Source of the DNA: Cranoglanis bouderius
Lineage: Eukaryota > Chordata > Actinopteri > Siluriformes > Cranoglanididae
Direction of reading: 5' to 3'
Assembly (NCBI GenBank): GCA_023630585.1
Contig: CM042546.1
Coordinates: 12,876,810-12,940,809, forward strand
Length of the DNA stretch: 64,000 bases
This document shows, in pieces, positions 54,346 to 64,000 of the stretch. Position 1 is the stretch's first letter. Each line of letters opens with the position of its first letter. The translations under genes were made by a program, and so were the position numbers. Below the pieces are notes generated by a model. The model was not told the origin of the DNA and ran no database searches. It worked only from the letters and a program-made list of their open reading frames with translations.

Positions 54346-55408
54346 TGTAAGGACTGGTCGTTTTGGGCTAAAAAATACATGGTGCTTAATTCACAGAATT
54401 GACAAGAGCCCCAAACTCGAAACTATCCCTGTCCATATTTCACTGTGTTTTTTGTTTCTTTGTGAATGCATGCCATGTCTTTAACATGCAAATTGTGCGT
54501 TCCATACCAATGTACAGTACAGTACGTGTGCTATTATCACCTGAATCAAGGCTTCAAATCGCCACTTCCCTAGGAAATTAAATGGTTGAGTGTTTGTTGC
54601 CTGCCAGGTTGATTATGCAGGTAGTTCCATCTGTGAGATTATTAACACAACTGTGTTCCAGCTATCATGCTGAATACACCATTTCTAATCACCCGCCCAG
54701 GCACTTCCAGCTGCACAACTACCCCTGCTTATAAGTTGTTTGTGTGTCTGTGTGCCATCCCTTGAGGCCAGACCTCATGATTGGTCTTCACCTGAAGTAC
54801 TAAATAAGGGCCAGCCATTGCCATAGCAACCCTTTTGTCATGCATATGGAGTCATCTGGAAGACAGAAAGCTAACACACACAAACACACACACACACACA
54901 CACATAGAGGTCTGAGGCCATTTTATGAGCTGATAGCTGTTATGGCGCACTCCTTGTTGGTGTGCATCAGAAGGACAGAGATTATAGCGAGTGATTAATA
55001 TGCTTCTTCCATCTGGCGAAAGTCACCTCTCACTCGTTCGAAGAGGCCTTGCAGCTATTATTAGCAAGGGAGCGTAGTGGGAATAATTCACAACTTATAA
55101 GTCCATAATTCTTGCCTGGCTGTGTTCAGATCAGCACACACACCACAGAGAAAGTGTAAAGGGCTGGGATTTGACCCTCATGCCCGGTTCACTGCTTAAT
55201 AATGGACGCCCTATTGATCCAGGCCAGCTGTTTGAATATCACAGCAATACATGTGTAAGATTTACTTTAACACACCTATTATACTTCAAATATGTACAGT
55301 ATCAATGGTATTTATTCAAAGACACCTTCCCTTATTTAACAGAGCAGATCTTTGTGTGCAAAGGTGGAAATTATGGCGACCTTTTACTCTCACAATATCG
55401 TCAGTCTC
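54346..55408. other. No gene; possible RFX X-box at 54817-54830
   Basis: ATTGCCATAGCAAC differs at one position from the RFX X-box type GTTGCCATRGCAAC. (CA)n at 54873-54904. The surroundings (54580-54850) are balanced and non-repetitive. Confidence 0.4.
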
Positions 55409-55424
55409 GCTCCATTAAAACATC
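55409..55424. repeat. Target-site duplication of the RTE LINE (3' side)
   Basis: GCTCCATTAAAACATC here is identical to 57963-57978, one copy on each side of the LINE. Confidence 0.93.
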
Positions 55425-55451
55425 TTCTTCTTTTCCTTTCGGCTGTTCCCT

Positions 55452-57955
55452 TCAGGGGTCGCCACAGCGAATCATCTGCCTCCATCTAGCCCTATCCCCT
55501 GAATCCTCTTCTCTCAGACCGACTAACTTCATGTCCTCCTTCACTACATCCATAAACCTCCTCTTTGGTCTTCCTCTCGGCCTCCTGCCTGGCAGCTCTA
55601 ACCTCAGCATCCTTTTACCGATATATTCACTCTCCCTCCTCTGAACATGTCCAAACCATCTCAACCTGGCCTCTCTAACTTTGTCTCCAAAACATCTCAC
55701 ATGTGCTGTCCCTCTGATGTACTCATTCCTGATCCTATCCATCCCGTCACTCCCAAAGAGAACCTCAACATCTTTAGCTCTGCTACCTCTAACTCTTCCT
55801 CCTGTCTTTTCCTCAGTGCAACTGTCTCCAAACCATACAACATCACTGGTCTCACTACTGTCCTGTACACCTTTCCTTTCATTCTTGCTGGTACTCTTTT
55901 ATCACACAACAGACCTGACACTTTTCTCCACCCATTCCAACCTGCCTGCACACGCTTCTTCACCTCTTTTCCACACTCCCCGTTGCTCTGGACTGTTGAC
56001 CCTAAGTATTTAAAATCCTGCACCTTCTTTATCTCTTCTCCCTGTAACCTCACTGTTCCACTTGGATCCCTCTCATCCACACACATGTATTCTGTCTTGC
56101 TGCGACTAACCTTCATTCCTCTTCTCTCCAGAGCAAACCTCCACCTCTCTAGACTTTCCTCCACCTGCTCCCTGCTCTCACTACAGATCACAATGTCATT
56201 CGCAAACATCATAGTCCATGGAGATTCCTGTCTGACCTCATCTGTCAGCCTGTCCATCACCACCGCAAACAAGAAGGGGCTCAGAGCCGATCCTTGATGC
56301 AGTCCCACCTTCACCGTGAACTCCTCTGTCACACCTACCGCACACCTTACCATTGTCCTACTGCTCTCATACATATTCTGCACCACTCTAACATACTTCT
56401 CTGCCACTCCAGACCTCCTCATACAATACCACAGCTCCTCTCTTGGCACCCTGTCATATGCTTTCTCTAAATCTACAAAGACACAATGCAGCTCTTTCTG
56501 ACCCTCTCTGACCCTCACTGCTGCTCACAAATGCTCACTTCTCCCCTTAGCCTTGCTTCCACTACTCTTTCCCACAACTTCATTGTATGGCTCATCAGCT
56601 TAATACCTCTGTAGTTTCCACAACTCTGCACATCTCCCTTAAAAATCAGCACCAAAACACTTCTCCTCCATTCCTCAGGCAACCTCTCACTCTCTAAGAC
56701 CTCGTTGAACAACCTAGTTAAAACTCTACTGCCATCTCTCCTAGACACTTCCATACCTCCACTGGTATGTCATCAGGACCAACCACCTTTCCTCTCTTCA
56801 TCCTCTTCAAAGCTCTCCTAACTTCACCCTTGCTAATCCTTTGTACTTCCTGCTCAACAATATTTGCCTCTACTACTCTTCTCTCTCTGTCATTTTCCTC
56901 ATTCTTCAGTTCCTCAAAGTACTCCTTCCATCTTTCCCTCACCCTCCTGTCACCTGTCAACACATTTCCACCTCTATCTTTAATCACTCTAACCTGCTGC
57001 ACATCCTTTCCATCTCTATCCCTCTGCCTCGCCAACCGATACAAATCCCTCTCACCTTCCTTACTATCTAACCTTGCATACATGTCCTCATAAGCTTTCT
57101 GTTTGGCCTTTGCCACCTCTATCTTAACCTCATGCTGCATCTCCCTATATTCCTGTCTACTTTCCTCCGTCCTCTCACTGTCCCACTTCTTCCTGGCTAA
57201 CCTCTTCTTCTGGATACTCTCCTGAACTTCCTCATTCCACCACCAAGTCTCCTTGTCTTCTTTCCTCCTTCCAGATGACACACCTAGCACCTTCCTACCT
57301 GTCTCCCTGATCACTTTGGCTGTAGTAGTCCAGTCATCTGGAAGCACCTCCTGACCACCTAAAGCCTGTCTCAACTCCTCCCTGAAAACCGCACAGCACT
57401 CTTCCTTTTCCAACTTCCACCACTTTGTCTTCTGCTCTGCCTTTGCTCTCTTCATCTTCCTCACCACCAGAGTCATCTTACACACCACCATCCTATGCTG
57501 TCTAGCTACACTCTCTCCTACCACTACTTTGCAATCGCTAATCTCCATCAGATTACAGTGTCTACATAAGATATAGTCCACCTGTGTGCTCCTGCCACCA
57601 CTCTTATATGTCACCCTGTGTTCCTGCCTCTTCTGAAAGTACGTGTTCACCACAGCCATCTCCATACTTTTAGCAAAGTCTACCAACCTCTGTCCTTCTG
57701 GGTTCCTTACCTGAAGACCAAACCTGCCCATCACTTCCTCATCCCCACTATTCCCTTCACCAACATGTCCATTAAAGTCTGCCCCTATCACCACTCTCTC
57801 ACCTCTCTCACCTCTGGGAACACTCTGCATCACTTCCTCAAGCTCGCTCCAGAATCTGTCTTTCTCCTCTTGCTCACAACCTACTTGTGGAGCGTAAGCA
57901 CTAACAACATTCAACATCACAACCTACTTGTGGAGTGTAAGCACTAACAACATTC
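55452..57955 (-). pseudogene. RTE-type endonuclease/reverse transcriptase, frameshifted
   Basis: Four pieces in three frames. 57920-56718: endonuclease part with VVSAYAPQVGC, IGADFNGHVGEG, GGRSTQVDYILC and ARQHRMVV (catalytic His), then a linker up to DDIPVEVWK. 56754-56515: early RT motifs (LIFKGDVQSCGNYRGIKLMS). 56518-55697: RT palm, with FVDLEKAYDRVPRE (first Asp kept), GLHQGSALSPFLFAVVMD and MMFANDIVICSES. The usual FADD reads FAND (AAT codon at about 56198-56200), so the second catalytic Asp is lost. 55742-55452: C-terminal region with HVQRRESEYIGKRML and a stop at 55452-55454. The plus-strand ORFs over this area are antisense shadows. Confidence 0.92.
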
Positions 57956-57959
57956 AACA
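57874..57959. repeat. 43-base tandem duplication at the LINE 5' edge
   Basis: The segment starting TCACAACCTACTTGTGGAG at 57874 recurs at 57917 with a single difference (AGCG versus AGTG). It ends three bases before the target-site duplication. Confidence 0.95.
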
Positions 57960-57962
57960 TCA

Positions 57963-57978
57963 GCTCCATTAAAACATC
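57963..57978. repeat. Target-site duplication of the RTE LINE (5' side)
   Basis: Identical to 55409-55424. Confidence 0.93.
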
Positions 57979-58342
57979 AAGGGTCTCATAGTCAACCTTA
58001 AAGGTGGAGGTTATTATATATCCATTTTAACATTAATATTACTGACAGTAAATTGACACTGAAATTGTCTGTCCATTGTGTGTCTAGATCTTATTAAAAC
58101 AGCACAAAGATCCCTGGTGGAATTCTGTGTCACTAAGAGTGCAAAACTGAAAAAATAAATAAAATAAAATAATAATAATTAAAAAAAATGGAGGGCCTAA
58201 AGGAAAAAGACCCAAAGTGTCATTGGATTTTCTACAATTATACATACAAAATACATACAAAAAAAAAATAGCAACACAAGGGCAGAAGGGTGAAACATGT
58301 AAGATATTGGCAAAAAGGAGATGTTTAGGTCTTCCCGAAAGC

Positions 58343-58346
<4 letters not shown>
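57979..58346. other. No gene seen
   Basis: AT-rich unassigned DNA; A-rich at 58145-58190 and 58256-58268. Confidence 0.5.

Positions 58347-58409
<63 letters not shown>
58347..58409. repeat. (GT)n microsatellite
   Basis: About 31 uninterrupted TG units. Confidence 0.97.
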
Positions 58410-58412
<3 letters not shown>

Positions 58413-59130
58413 GCGGCACTCAAGTCAAATGACTGAGTTGAATAACAAGTAGCACCAGTGGCAAATTCTCCAATACCTCCTGTCGCTCAATATCCTAGCA
58501 AAAAGGGCTTATATAAAACAAATAAAGCAATTGTAAACAAGTGTGTGAAAACAGCTCGAGGCGACTTACTGATTACAGCAACACCAACAAAAGTGCGCTT
58601 GAGTGCCTTCTAAAATGTTCCGTCCAGCTCCTATGCGACCTATCCACTGCTCTCTCTTTCTCTCTTTCCCCCGTACGCACCTTTTTAAAGCTGTCCATCC
58701 TGTGTCTGTTTTCGGCAATGATTTTTTTTTATGGAGTGGAGTGCAGCACTAATTAGTCCAAATGTCAGCATGACCGCTGCCTGCTGGGGGACTGCCTCTC
58801 GCACTCATTCAAGCTCTCTCGCTTTTCATTTTCTCAACTTAGAACTGTCAGGAATGAGAGAGACAGAATCCGTGCTCACTGCCAGTTCTGGGCTGTAAAG
58901 CATGGTGTTCTGTCACGTTGGAGTCAAAACAGATCATCAATGTGATGCACGCACCTGCAGTCACGCAATAAGTCAGTCGGACATTGGGCAGTGAACAGGT
59001 ATGTCCAATAAACTCCATCTGATGATCAGTAACGGGGGTGAGTCAAAAGTGTCAGTTATGACTGTGCGTTAAAAGGCACAGTCTGAACATGTATGAATGA
59101 ATGGAACATGAATGGAACATGTAGCATCCT
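58410..59130. other. No gene seen
   Basis: Balanced unassigned DNA to about 59040; GAATGGAACAT occurs twice just before the AAGT array. Confidence 0.45.
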
Positions 59131-60360
59131 GTAAGTAAGTAAAGTATTTTTAAAAAATAAGCTAGCTAAGTAAAGTAAGTAATTTAGTCAGTAAGTAAAG
59201 TAAGTCAGTAGTAATTAGGGCAGTAAATTAAGTAAGTATTGGAAGTAAGCAAGTAAGTAAAAAGTAAGTCGCTAAGTATGTAGGTAAGTAAAGTAAGTAA
59301 CGTAAAAATTAAGCAACTAATTAAGGTAACGAAAGTAATAAAGTAAGTAAAGTATGTAGGTAAGGTAACCAAAATATTGCAAGTAAGTAACTAAGTAAGT
59401 AAATCAGCATGTAAGTATGTAATTAGGCCAGTAAGTAAAGTTAGTAAGTAGGTAAATAAGTAAGTAAGTCAGTAAATCAGTAAGTAAGTAAGCGAGTTCG
59501 TGATTCAGTAACATAAGTAAGTAAAGTATATAAGTAAGGAAGGTAACAATTAAGTAAGTAATTAATTAAAGTATGTCAGTCGGTTATTAGATCTGTAAGT
59601 ACATGAACTAGGTAAGCATGTAAGTAAAGTAAGCCAATAAGTAAGTAGGTAAGTAAAATAAGTACAATAATTAAGTAAAGTTAATTAGCAAATAAGTATG
59701 TAAGAAAGTAAGGTAATTTATGTAATTAAGTAAAGGAAGTAAGTAAGAAAGAAGTAATTAATTAGTAAAGTAAGTCAGTAATCAAGTAAAGTATGTGAGC
59801 GAGTAAAGTAAATAGTAAGTCAGCAGTAATTAGAGCAGTAAGTAAAGTCAGTATGGTAAGAAAAGTTAGTAAGTAAAGTAAGTAAATAATTCACTAAAGT
59901 AAGTCAGTATGCAAAGTAAATAATTAAGTAAAGAAGTTAAAAACTAAGTAGAGTAAGTAAGAAGTAAATAAATAAAGCAAGAATTAAGTAAAGTAAGTAA
60001 ATAATTCACTAAAGTAAGTCAGTATGCAAAGTAAATAATTAAGTAAACAAGTTAAAAAAATAAGTAGAGTAAATAAGAATTAAATAAAGTAAGTAAGAAT
60101 TAAGTAAAGTAAGTAAATAATTCACTAAAGTAAGTCAGTAAGCAAAGTAAATAAGTGAGCAAGTAAGTTTAAAAGAAAAAGTAAATAAAATAAGATGTAA
60201 GTAAAGTAAGCCAGTAAGTAGGTAAGTAAGTAAAGTCCATAAGTAAAGTAATAAAATATGTAACTAAAGTAAGTGAGTAGTGATTAAGGCAGTAAATTAA
60301 GTAAGTAATGTAAAGTAAGTATAGTAATTAAGTAAAGTAAGAAAGCCAGTAAAGTAATAC
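59131..60360 (+). repeat. Degenerate (AAGT)n array, ~1.2 kb
   Basis: Nearly the whole stretch is built of AAGT/GTAA units with small interruptions. A 115-116-base higher-order unit is repeated three times (TTCACTAAAG at 59890, 60005 and 60121). AGGTAAGT, the vertebrate 5' splice-site consensus, occurs exactly at 59282-59289, 59647-59654 and 60220-60227, with many more GTAAGT cores. Confidence 0.95.
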
Positions 60361-60944
60361 AAGGATTTCTCAAACAGCAAAAATGTTTATATTTGATTTA
60401 ATGTGTTTTAGATGTTAAGTACAATACATTTTTTAGATCCCAAATGAGCAAGCCATAGGAGGCAGTGGCAAGAAACAACTCATCAAAAAACACCAGCAGA
60501 AAGTGAGTCACAAGTGCAGAAATCTCCAAGCAGAATTGGAGCATCAGGATGAATCAGGCAGATGCATATTTCACATGAAGAAAAATTCCTCTTGGGTTCG
60601 TCCTTATATATTGCACTAATACATGAGCATCACACTGAATGTGCATCACTGAATGAAAATTACCAGCTTTATTTACTGATGTCTTTCCCACAAATCTACA
60701 TGCAGATTATGGTTGCATTTGACCAATTCAGATATGGTGCATGCAAATTTAGAAAACTAAAAGCACTTTGTTGATCATTGTATAATCCGGACTGAAGTTT
60801 CCAGACAAAACATTAAATATACTTAAACCGAAATATTTCTGATGTGCTTAGTGATTCTGCAGATTTTTGATTTTTTTTTTTGCTATTCCCACAATAAGTT
60901 TGCTGTTGTATCCCTCTCTGTCACAGGGGCACATTGATATCCCT
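60361..60944. other. No gene; repeat scrap at 60430-60480
   Basis: AAATGAGCAAGCCATAGGAG and GGCAGTGGCAAGAAA parallel the AATGAGCAAGCCAGCGGTG and TGGTGGCAAGGAAA blocks of the repeat at 60945-61440. The rest is unassigned. Confidence 0.5.
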
Positions 60945-61440
60945 AGGTTCAAGTTCAGTTTATTTGTATAGCGCTTTTAACAATGGACATTGTCCCAAAG
61001 CAGATTTACAGAAGTATATAAATTCAGGACATAGATTTTAAATTTATGAATTTATCCCCAATGAGCAAGCCAGCGGTGTTGGTGGCAAGGAAAAAGTCCC
61101 TGAGACGATATGAGGAAGAAACCTTGAGAGGAACCAGACTCAAAGGGGAACCCATCCTCATCTGGGTAACACCAGATAGTGCAATTATAAATAAATAAAT
61201 CCCTTCTATAAGTGTACCAGTACTACATGGTCAAATAGCAGTTGTGAAACCATGAGAATTCATTACAGTTTCTACACAAAGTCCGTTTTGTTGAACCTCA
61301 CCACTGTTCACCGATGGAGACCCGAGTGCCAACTGTTCGTGGCAATCACAGTCCCAGCTATCATAGCATAACTGTTCATATGAATTGGGGTCCAAAGCCA
61401 TCCCCATGGCTTCCAAGCGGCACCATCCTCAGCAAACCCA
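60945..61440 (+). repeat. Dispersed repeat (TTTATTTGTATAGCGCTTTT family)
   Basis: TTTATTTGTATAGCGCTTTT, AACAATGGACATTGTCCCAA, AAGCAGATTTACAGAAGTAT, GGAAGAAACCTTGAGAGGAA, CCAGACTCAAAGGGGAACCC and ATCCTCATCTGGGTAACACC form a block very common in fish genomes. The class is unknown to me. ACAATGGACATTGT is palindromic. Confidence 0.65.
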
Positions 61441-62799
61441 ATGATCCATTCTAATGATGATCTAATGGACCGTTCTAATGATGTTTAATAGGAGAAAAAA
61501 AATAAATCAACAATCTCATAAGGGGCATAAGGGATAAGAATCAGGATTTGCTGTTAGCCCCTAAAAACAAAAGCACAAGACCTTGTTTTCTCACGTATCA
61601 TTTTCTAGCGAGGTTCAAAGTCATAGTAATGAGAAATCCACACAAATTGCATTGTGGGTAATGAAGGAATCTGTTAACCAATGTAATAAAAAAAAGTTCA
61701 ACATGTCAGTGGAAAAAAAAAACCTTCAGAATTTCATTATAAAATAAATCTTGGACTTCACTGAAGATCACATATTAATTATAAATATTAATACACAAGT
61801 CATTAAGGTTGGATGTTTTCCTTTAAGGATATAACTGTTACCATTGCCAGTGTTGCTATACAGTTAATACAGTTATTACAAATTATACAATTTTTTAAAT
61901 GTGTTTTGTAATTAAATCTGATGAACCAGCATTTTTTCTTTATGAATTTATAAACAGCTTGTTTCCTTTCAACAACTGTTTGGATAGCTTTTTTTTTTTA
62001 GTGCTAAATGAAAGCCATTACCGCTGGGTTTATTCCGATGGTTTGAGCAAGCCGAATGTCTTGGCTCATTTCGTGCTCTCCAAATTTACTTTTGCAACTT
62101 GTAGTAAAACATTACCTCAAGTTACTCAACTCTAAATTGAGAAAGGACAACTCAATTTAAGGCAATTAGTTTTCTTTGGGATGGAAATCATGTCCTGGAG
62201 GGCCACGACGTAGAGCAGGAGAGACACTAAACTGTGCTAACACACTCAAATCAACTCAAGGAGGGTTTGTTAATTAGCTGATGCCTTAAATTGGGAGCAG
62301 TAGATCAACAATTCCGATATCTCTGCCTTAAAGCACTTGAGAGAGTGACTCAGCTGGAGTTTGTGCTCTGGATGGGTTAGAATTCAAATTTATAGTTAAG
62401 ATGGAATTTCCTAAAATTATTACATGATAAAAAAGTATTTTAAAGTTGCTTTAAGTTTCTTACCCCAGTACCCCATTTTGTGTCCCGCTTTGACTCCCCG
62501 AAAATATTGCAACCCCCAAACCTCTGGATCCCCAAACTACGCAGGGGATGCGGCTGTACTGAAAACCCTTTGGCTGTGTTTAAACACATTACATTGCTAT
62601 GTCTGCTGCTATACCTGGCATATTCGCAACTTGATCATACACAGTGGCGGCCTCGCTCACTTTCGGCTCATAAACACAACGTGATAAATACTGACAGTGT
62701 AAGAGATTTTATTAAAAGATTGTTCTGCAAAATGTATTTCTAGCAAAGAAAAACAATTAGGATCTGATATTTTTGTTTCCTTTTTTTTTTGAGTAGGTT
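61441..62799. other. No gene seen
   Basis: AT-rich unassigned DNA, less so at 62460-62680. Poly-T at 62780-62790. The two overlapping 86-87-codon frames at 62424-62743 have no recognisable domain. Confidence 0.45.
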
Positions 62800-63010
62800 A
62801 TCATGTTAACAAATTATTAGAACTCATTGTATTGTTTCAAGATATTCTGTTATTATGAATTTGTAAGTCGTTAGTAAGACTTACTTAACCATTATTACAA
62901 ATTACTAACTCATTATTATGTCTTATTAATTCATAATTTCAAAATATATTGTAATCTCGTTATTACAAGTTACTCACTTCTTACTCATTCTTTTGATTCT
63001 TTTGAGTTTT
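62800..63010. repeat. Degenerate AT-rich short tandem repeats
   Basis: ATTACAAATTACTAACTCAT, TTATTATGTCTTATTAATTC and CGTTATTACAAGTTACTCAC recur, of the same kind as 1000-1325 in opposite sense. Confidence 0.6.
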
Positions 63011-63054
63011 GTTTTGAACTAAAGCTGTAACTAAGCTTTCCACCACAGTTCCAG

Positions 63055-63200
63055 ATTTTTGTTGTTTTTTGAAAAATAATCATCTCTCAGAGTGGTAACA
63101 GTACCACTCAGGCTGCATCACACCACCTGTCTCTGATTGTTTTCCAGTATCCAACATTTTTCACATTTTCGTCCTTACTTATACAGCAGCTTTCCAGTGT
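63055..63200 (-). repeat. F1 hairpin module copy
   Basis: GAAAAATAATCATCTCTCAG with GAGTGGTAACAGTACCACTC, then GCATCACACCACCTGTCTCT and GATTGTTTTCCAG. Inverted it reads like the module at 47272-47345. The two halves are complementary. Confidence 0.6.
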
Positions 63201-64000
63201 CCCAGCTTTTTGTTTTCCAATTGGTAGTCTCGAGAGACAAAAATGGCATCCGTTTAAAATGTCCCAAGGGACAATCAGCCTAAAGACAGACTCAGTATTC
63301 TTTTTGTGTCATGCTAAATCCTTATCTCTTGTGAATTCCCATTACGTCCTATTTTCCATGCATTTCTGGTGTACAGGGTTCAATTTTCGCCACGAGTTCC
63401 CAGAGTGACAAAATCACAGCCGTCTTCAAACGCAGATGACCCTAATCAAAGCCCGCAGTGATTTGGACTTGTTCTGACGCATCCTCTGTCCAAAAGCTGT
63501 CATTCTCCTCCCATTCTCGAGTGATAGCAGGTTTGGGAAACACAAAAACAGCAACAGGGATGGCGTGGTTTGACGAAATGGGGTCACAGAGATAATGAGG
63601 ACTCAATAATCAAAGGCGGTGATCAGGATCTATTTGCATACGAGTTCAGATCTTCCCTGGTGGCGAGGAAATGAGGTTAGAAACTCAACAGGAGTCGGTG
63701 AAACCAATAGCTAAAGGCAGGCTGGAATAGATTGGGGTTTCATAGTTATATTTACTTCAAGACCCTGTAAGTGTTGAAGAGTTCCTTGAAGAGTTTGCAA
63801 TCTTTGAATTTGTATTTCAGAAACAAGTTAACAAGTTATATAGTGTCAATCCCAAATTACTGGTAGACTTATTTTATTGTATTATATCATTAATATTACG
63901 CACAATGTTTCAAACAACTTGTGGATGCACTTTCAAGCAGCTGGCTCAGGAGAATTGTTCCAAATTTGCAATTCTGAGACAATGCCATCATCTCACATAC
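63201..64000. other. No gene seen
   Basis: Unassigned, moderately balanced DNA with no recognised repeat up to the window edge. Confidence 0.45.

Larger units (their letters stand above)
55425..57962 (-). mobile_element. RTE-clade LINE, 5'-truncated, with 16-bp target duplication
   Basis: The minus strand encodes an apurinic-type endonuclease followed by a reverse transcriptase and then a very short 3' end, AAGGGAACAGCCGAAAGG plus an AAAAGAAGAA tail, as RTE/Expander-type elements have. 16-bp direct repeats flank it. It is 2.54 kb, shorter than the roughly 3.2-kb complete elements of this clade, lacking the N-terminal part of the endonuclease. At its 5' edge a 43-base segment is repeated in tandem. 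It could be the kind of LINE that supplied the retrotransposition machinery to the RTE-tailed SINEs, but the tail types differ (AAGAA here, ATGG there). Confidence 0.93.

Noticed and set aside
55171..56297. 157- and 216-codon plus-strand ORFs
   Set aside because: Antisense shadows of the LINE reverse transcriptase pseudogene.

Overview
This window looks like non-coding, repeat-dense nuclear DNA from a teleost fish, most likely an otophysan such as a catfish. The grounds are several Tc1-like transposon relics with TA target sites, tRNA-derived SINEs of the piscine type, an RTE-clade LINE with a short purine-rich tail, very abundant CA/GT, CT and AAT/ATT microsatellites, and visibly AT-rich background. 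The species call is inference from repeat types I recognise from memory; no search was run. I found no convincing host protein-coding exon, tRNA gene, rRNA gene, CRISPR array or prokaryotic-style operon. The window is probably intergenic or lies inside a large intron.

Layout. 0-15 kb: fragments of a dispersed fold-back family (here 'family F1'), a second dispersed family (F2, marked by a CTCTGAATACAGCCC-like motif), tRNA/RTE-tailed SINEs, a Tc1/mariner relic at 9.47-9.87 kb and a SINE at 9.98 kb; one well-formed F1 copy with two inverted arms at 11.7-12.6 kb; the first of three related ~32-bp minisatellite arrays at 13.4 kb. 15.5-18.3 kb: a cluster of three Tc1-like transposons, one inserted inside another. 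18.3-24 kb: mostly unassigned DNA, including a GC-richer stretch near 20.6-21.4 kb with a TATA-like box upstream of a 60-codon ORF. 24.2-25.6 kb: another Tc1-like element, with a large perfect-looking hairpin in its leader, inserted into an F2 copy. 32.2-34.6 kb: two internally deleted Tc1/mariner derivatives. 39.1-39.7 kb: Tc1 relic followed by a tRNA-type SINE.

41.6-46.5 kb: two ~0.9-kb arrays of the ~32-bp minisatellite in opposite orientation about 3 kb apart, rich in CACGTG in the first array, flanking SINE debris and an F2 copy. 47-54 kb: long (TA)n, an F1 copy with its hairpin, SINE and LINE-tail fragments, and a repeat carrying a full CRE palindrome. 55.4-58.0 kb: a 5'-truncated RTE-clade LINE (minus strand) with a 16-bp target-site duplication, endonuclease and reverse transcriptase remnants, frameshifts and a catalytic FADD-to-FAND change. 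59.1-60.4 kb: a ~1.2-kb degenerate AAGT array whose unit is the GTAAGT splice-donor core. 60.9-64 kb: one more dispersed repeat, AT-rich degenerate repeats and another F1 hairpin.

There is no gene pathway to describe. What works together here is the repeat community: RTE-type LINEs could have mobilised the RTE-tailed SINEs, and Tc1-like transposases, now all broken, left both full-TIR relics and internally deleted derivatives. The nesting order gives relative ages. Coordinates of transposon ends were read directly from terminal repeats and TA dinucleotides; boundaries of the F1, F2, F3 and SINE copies are approximate.
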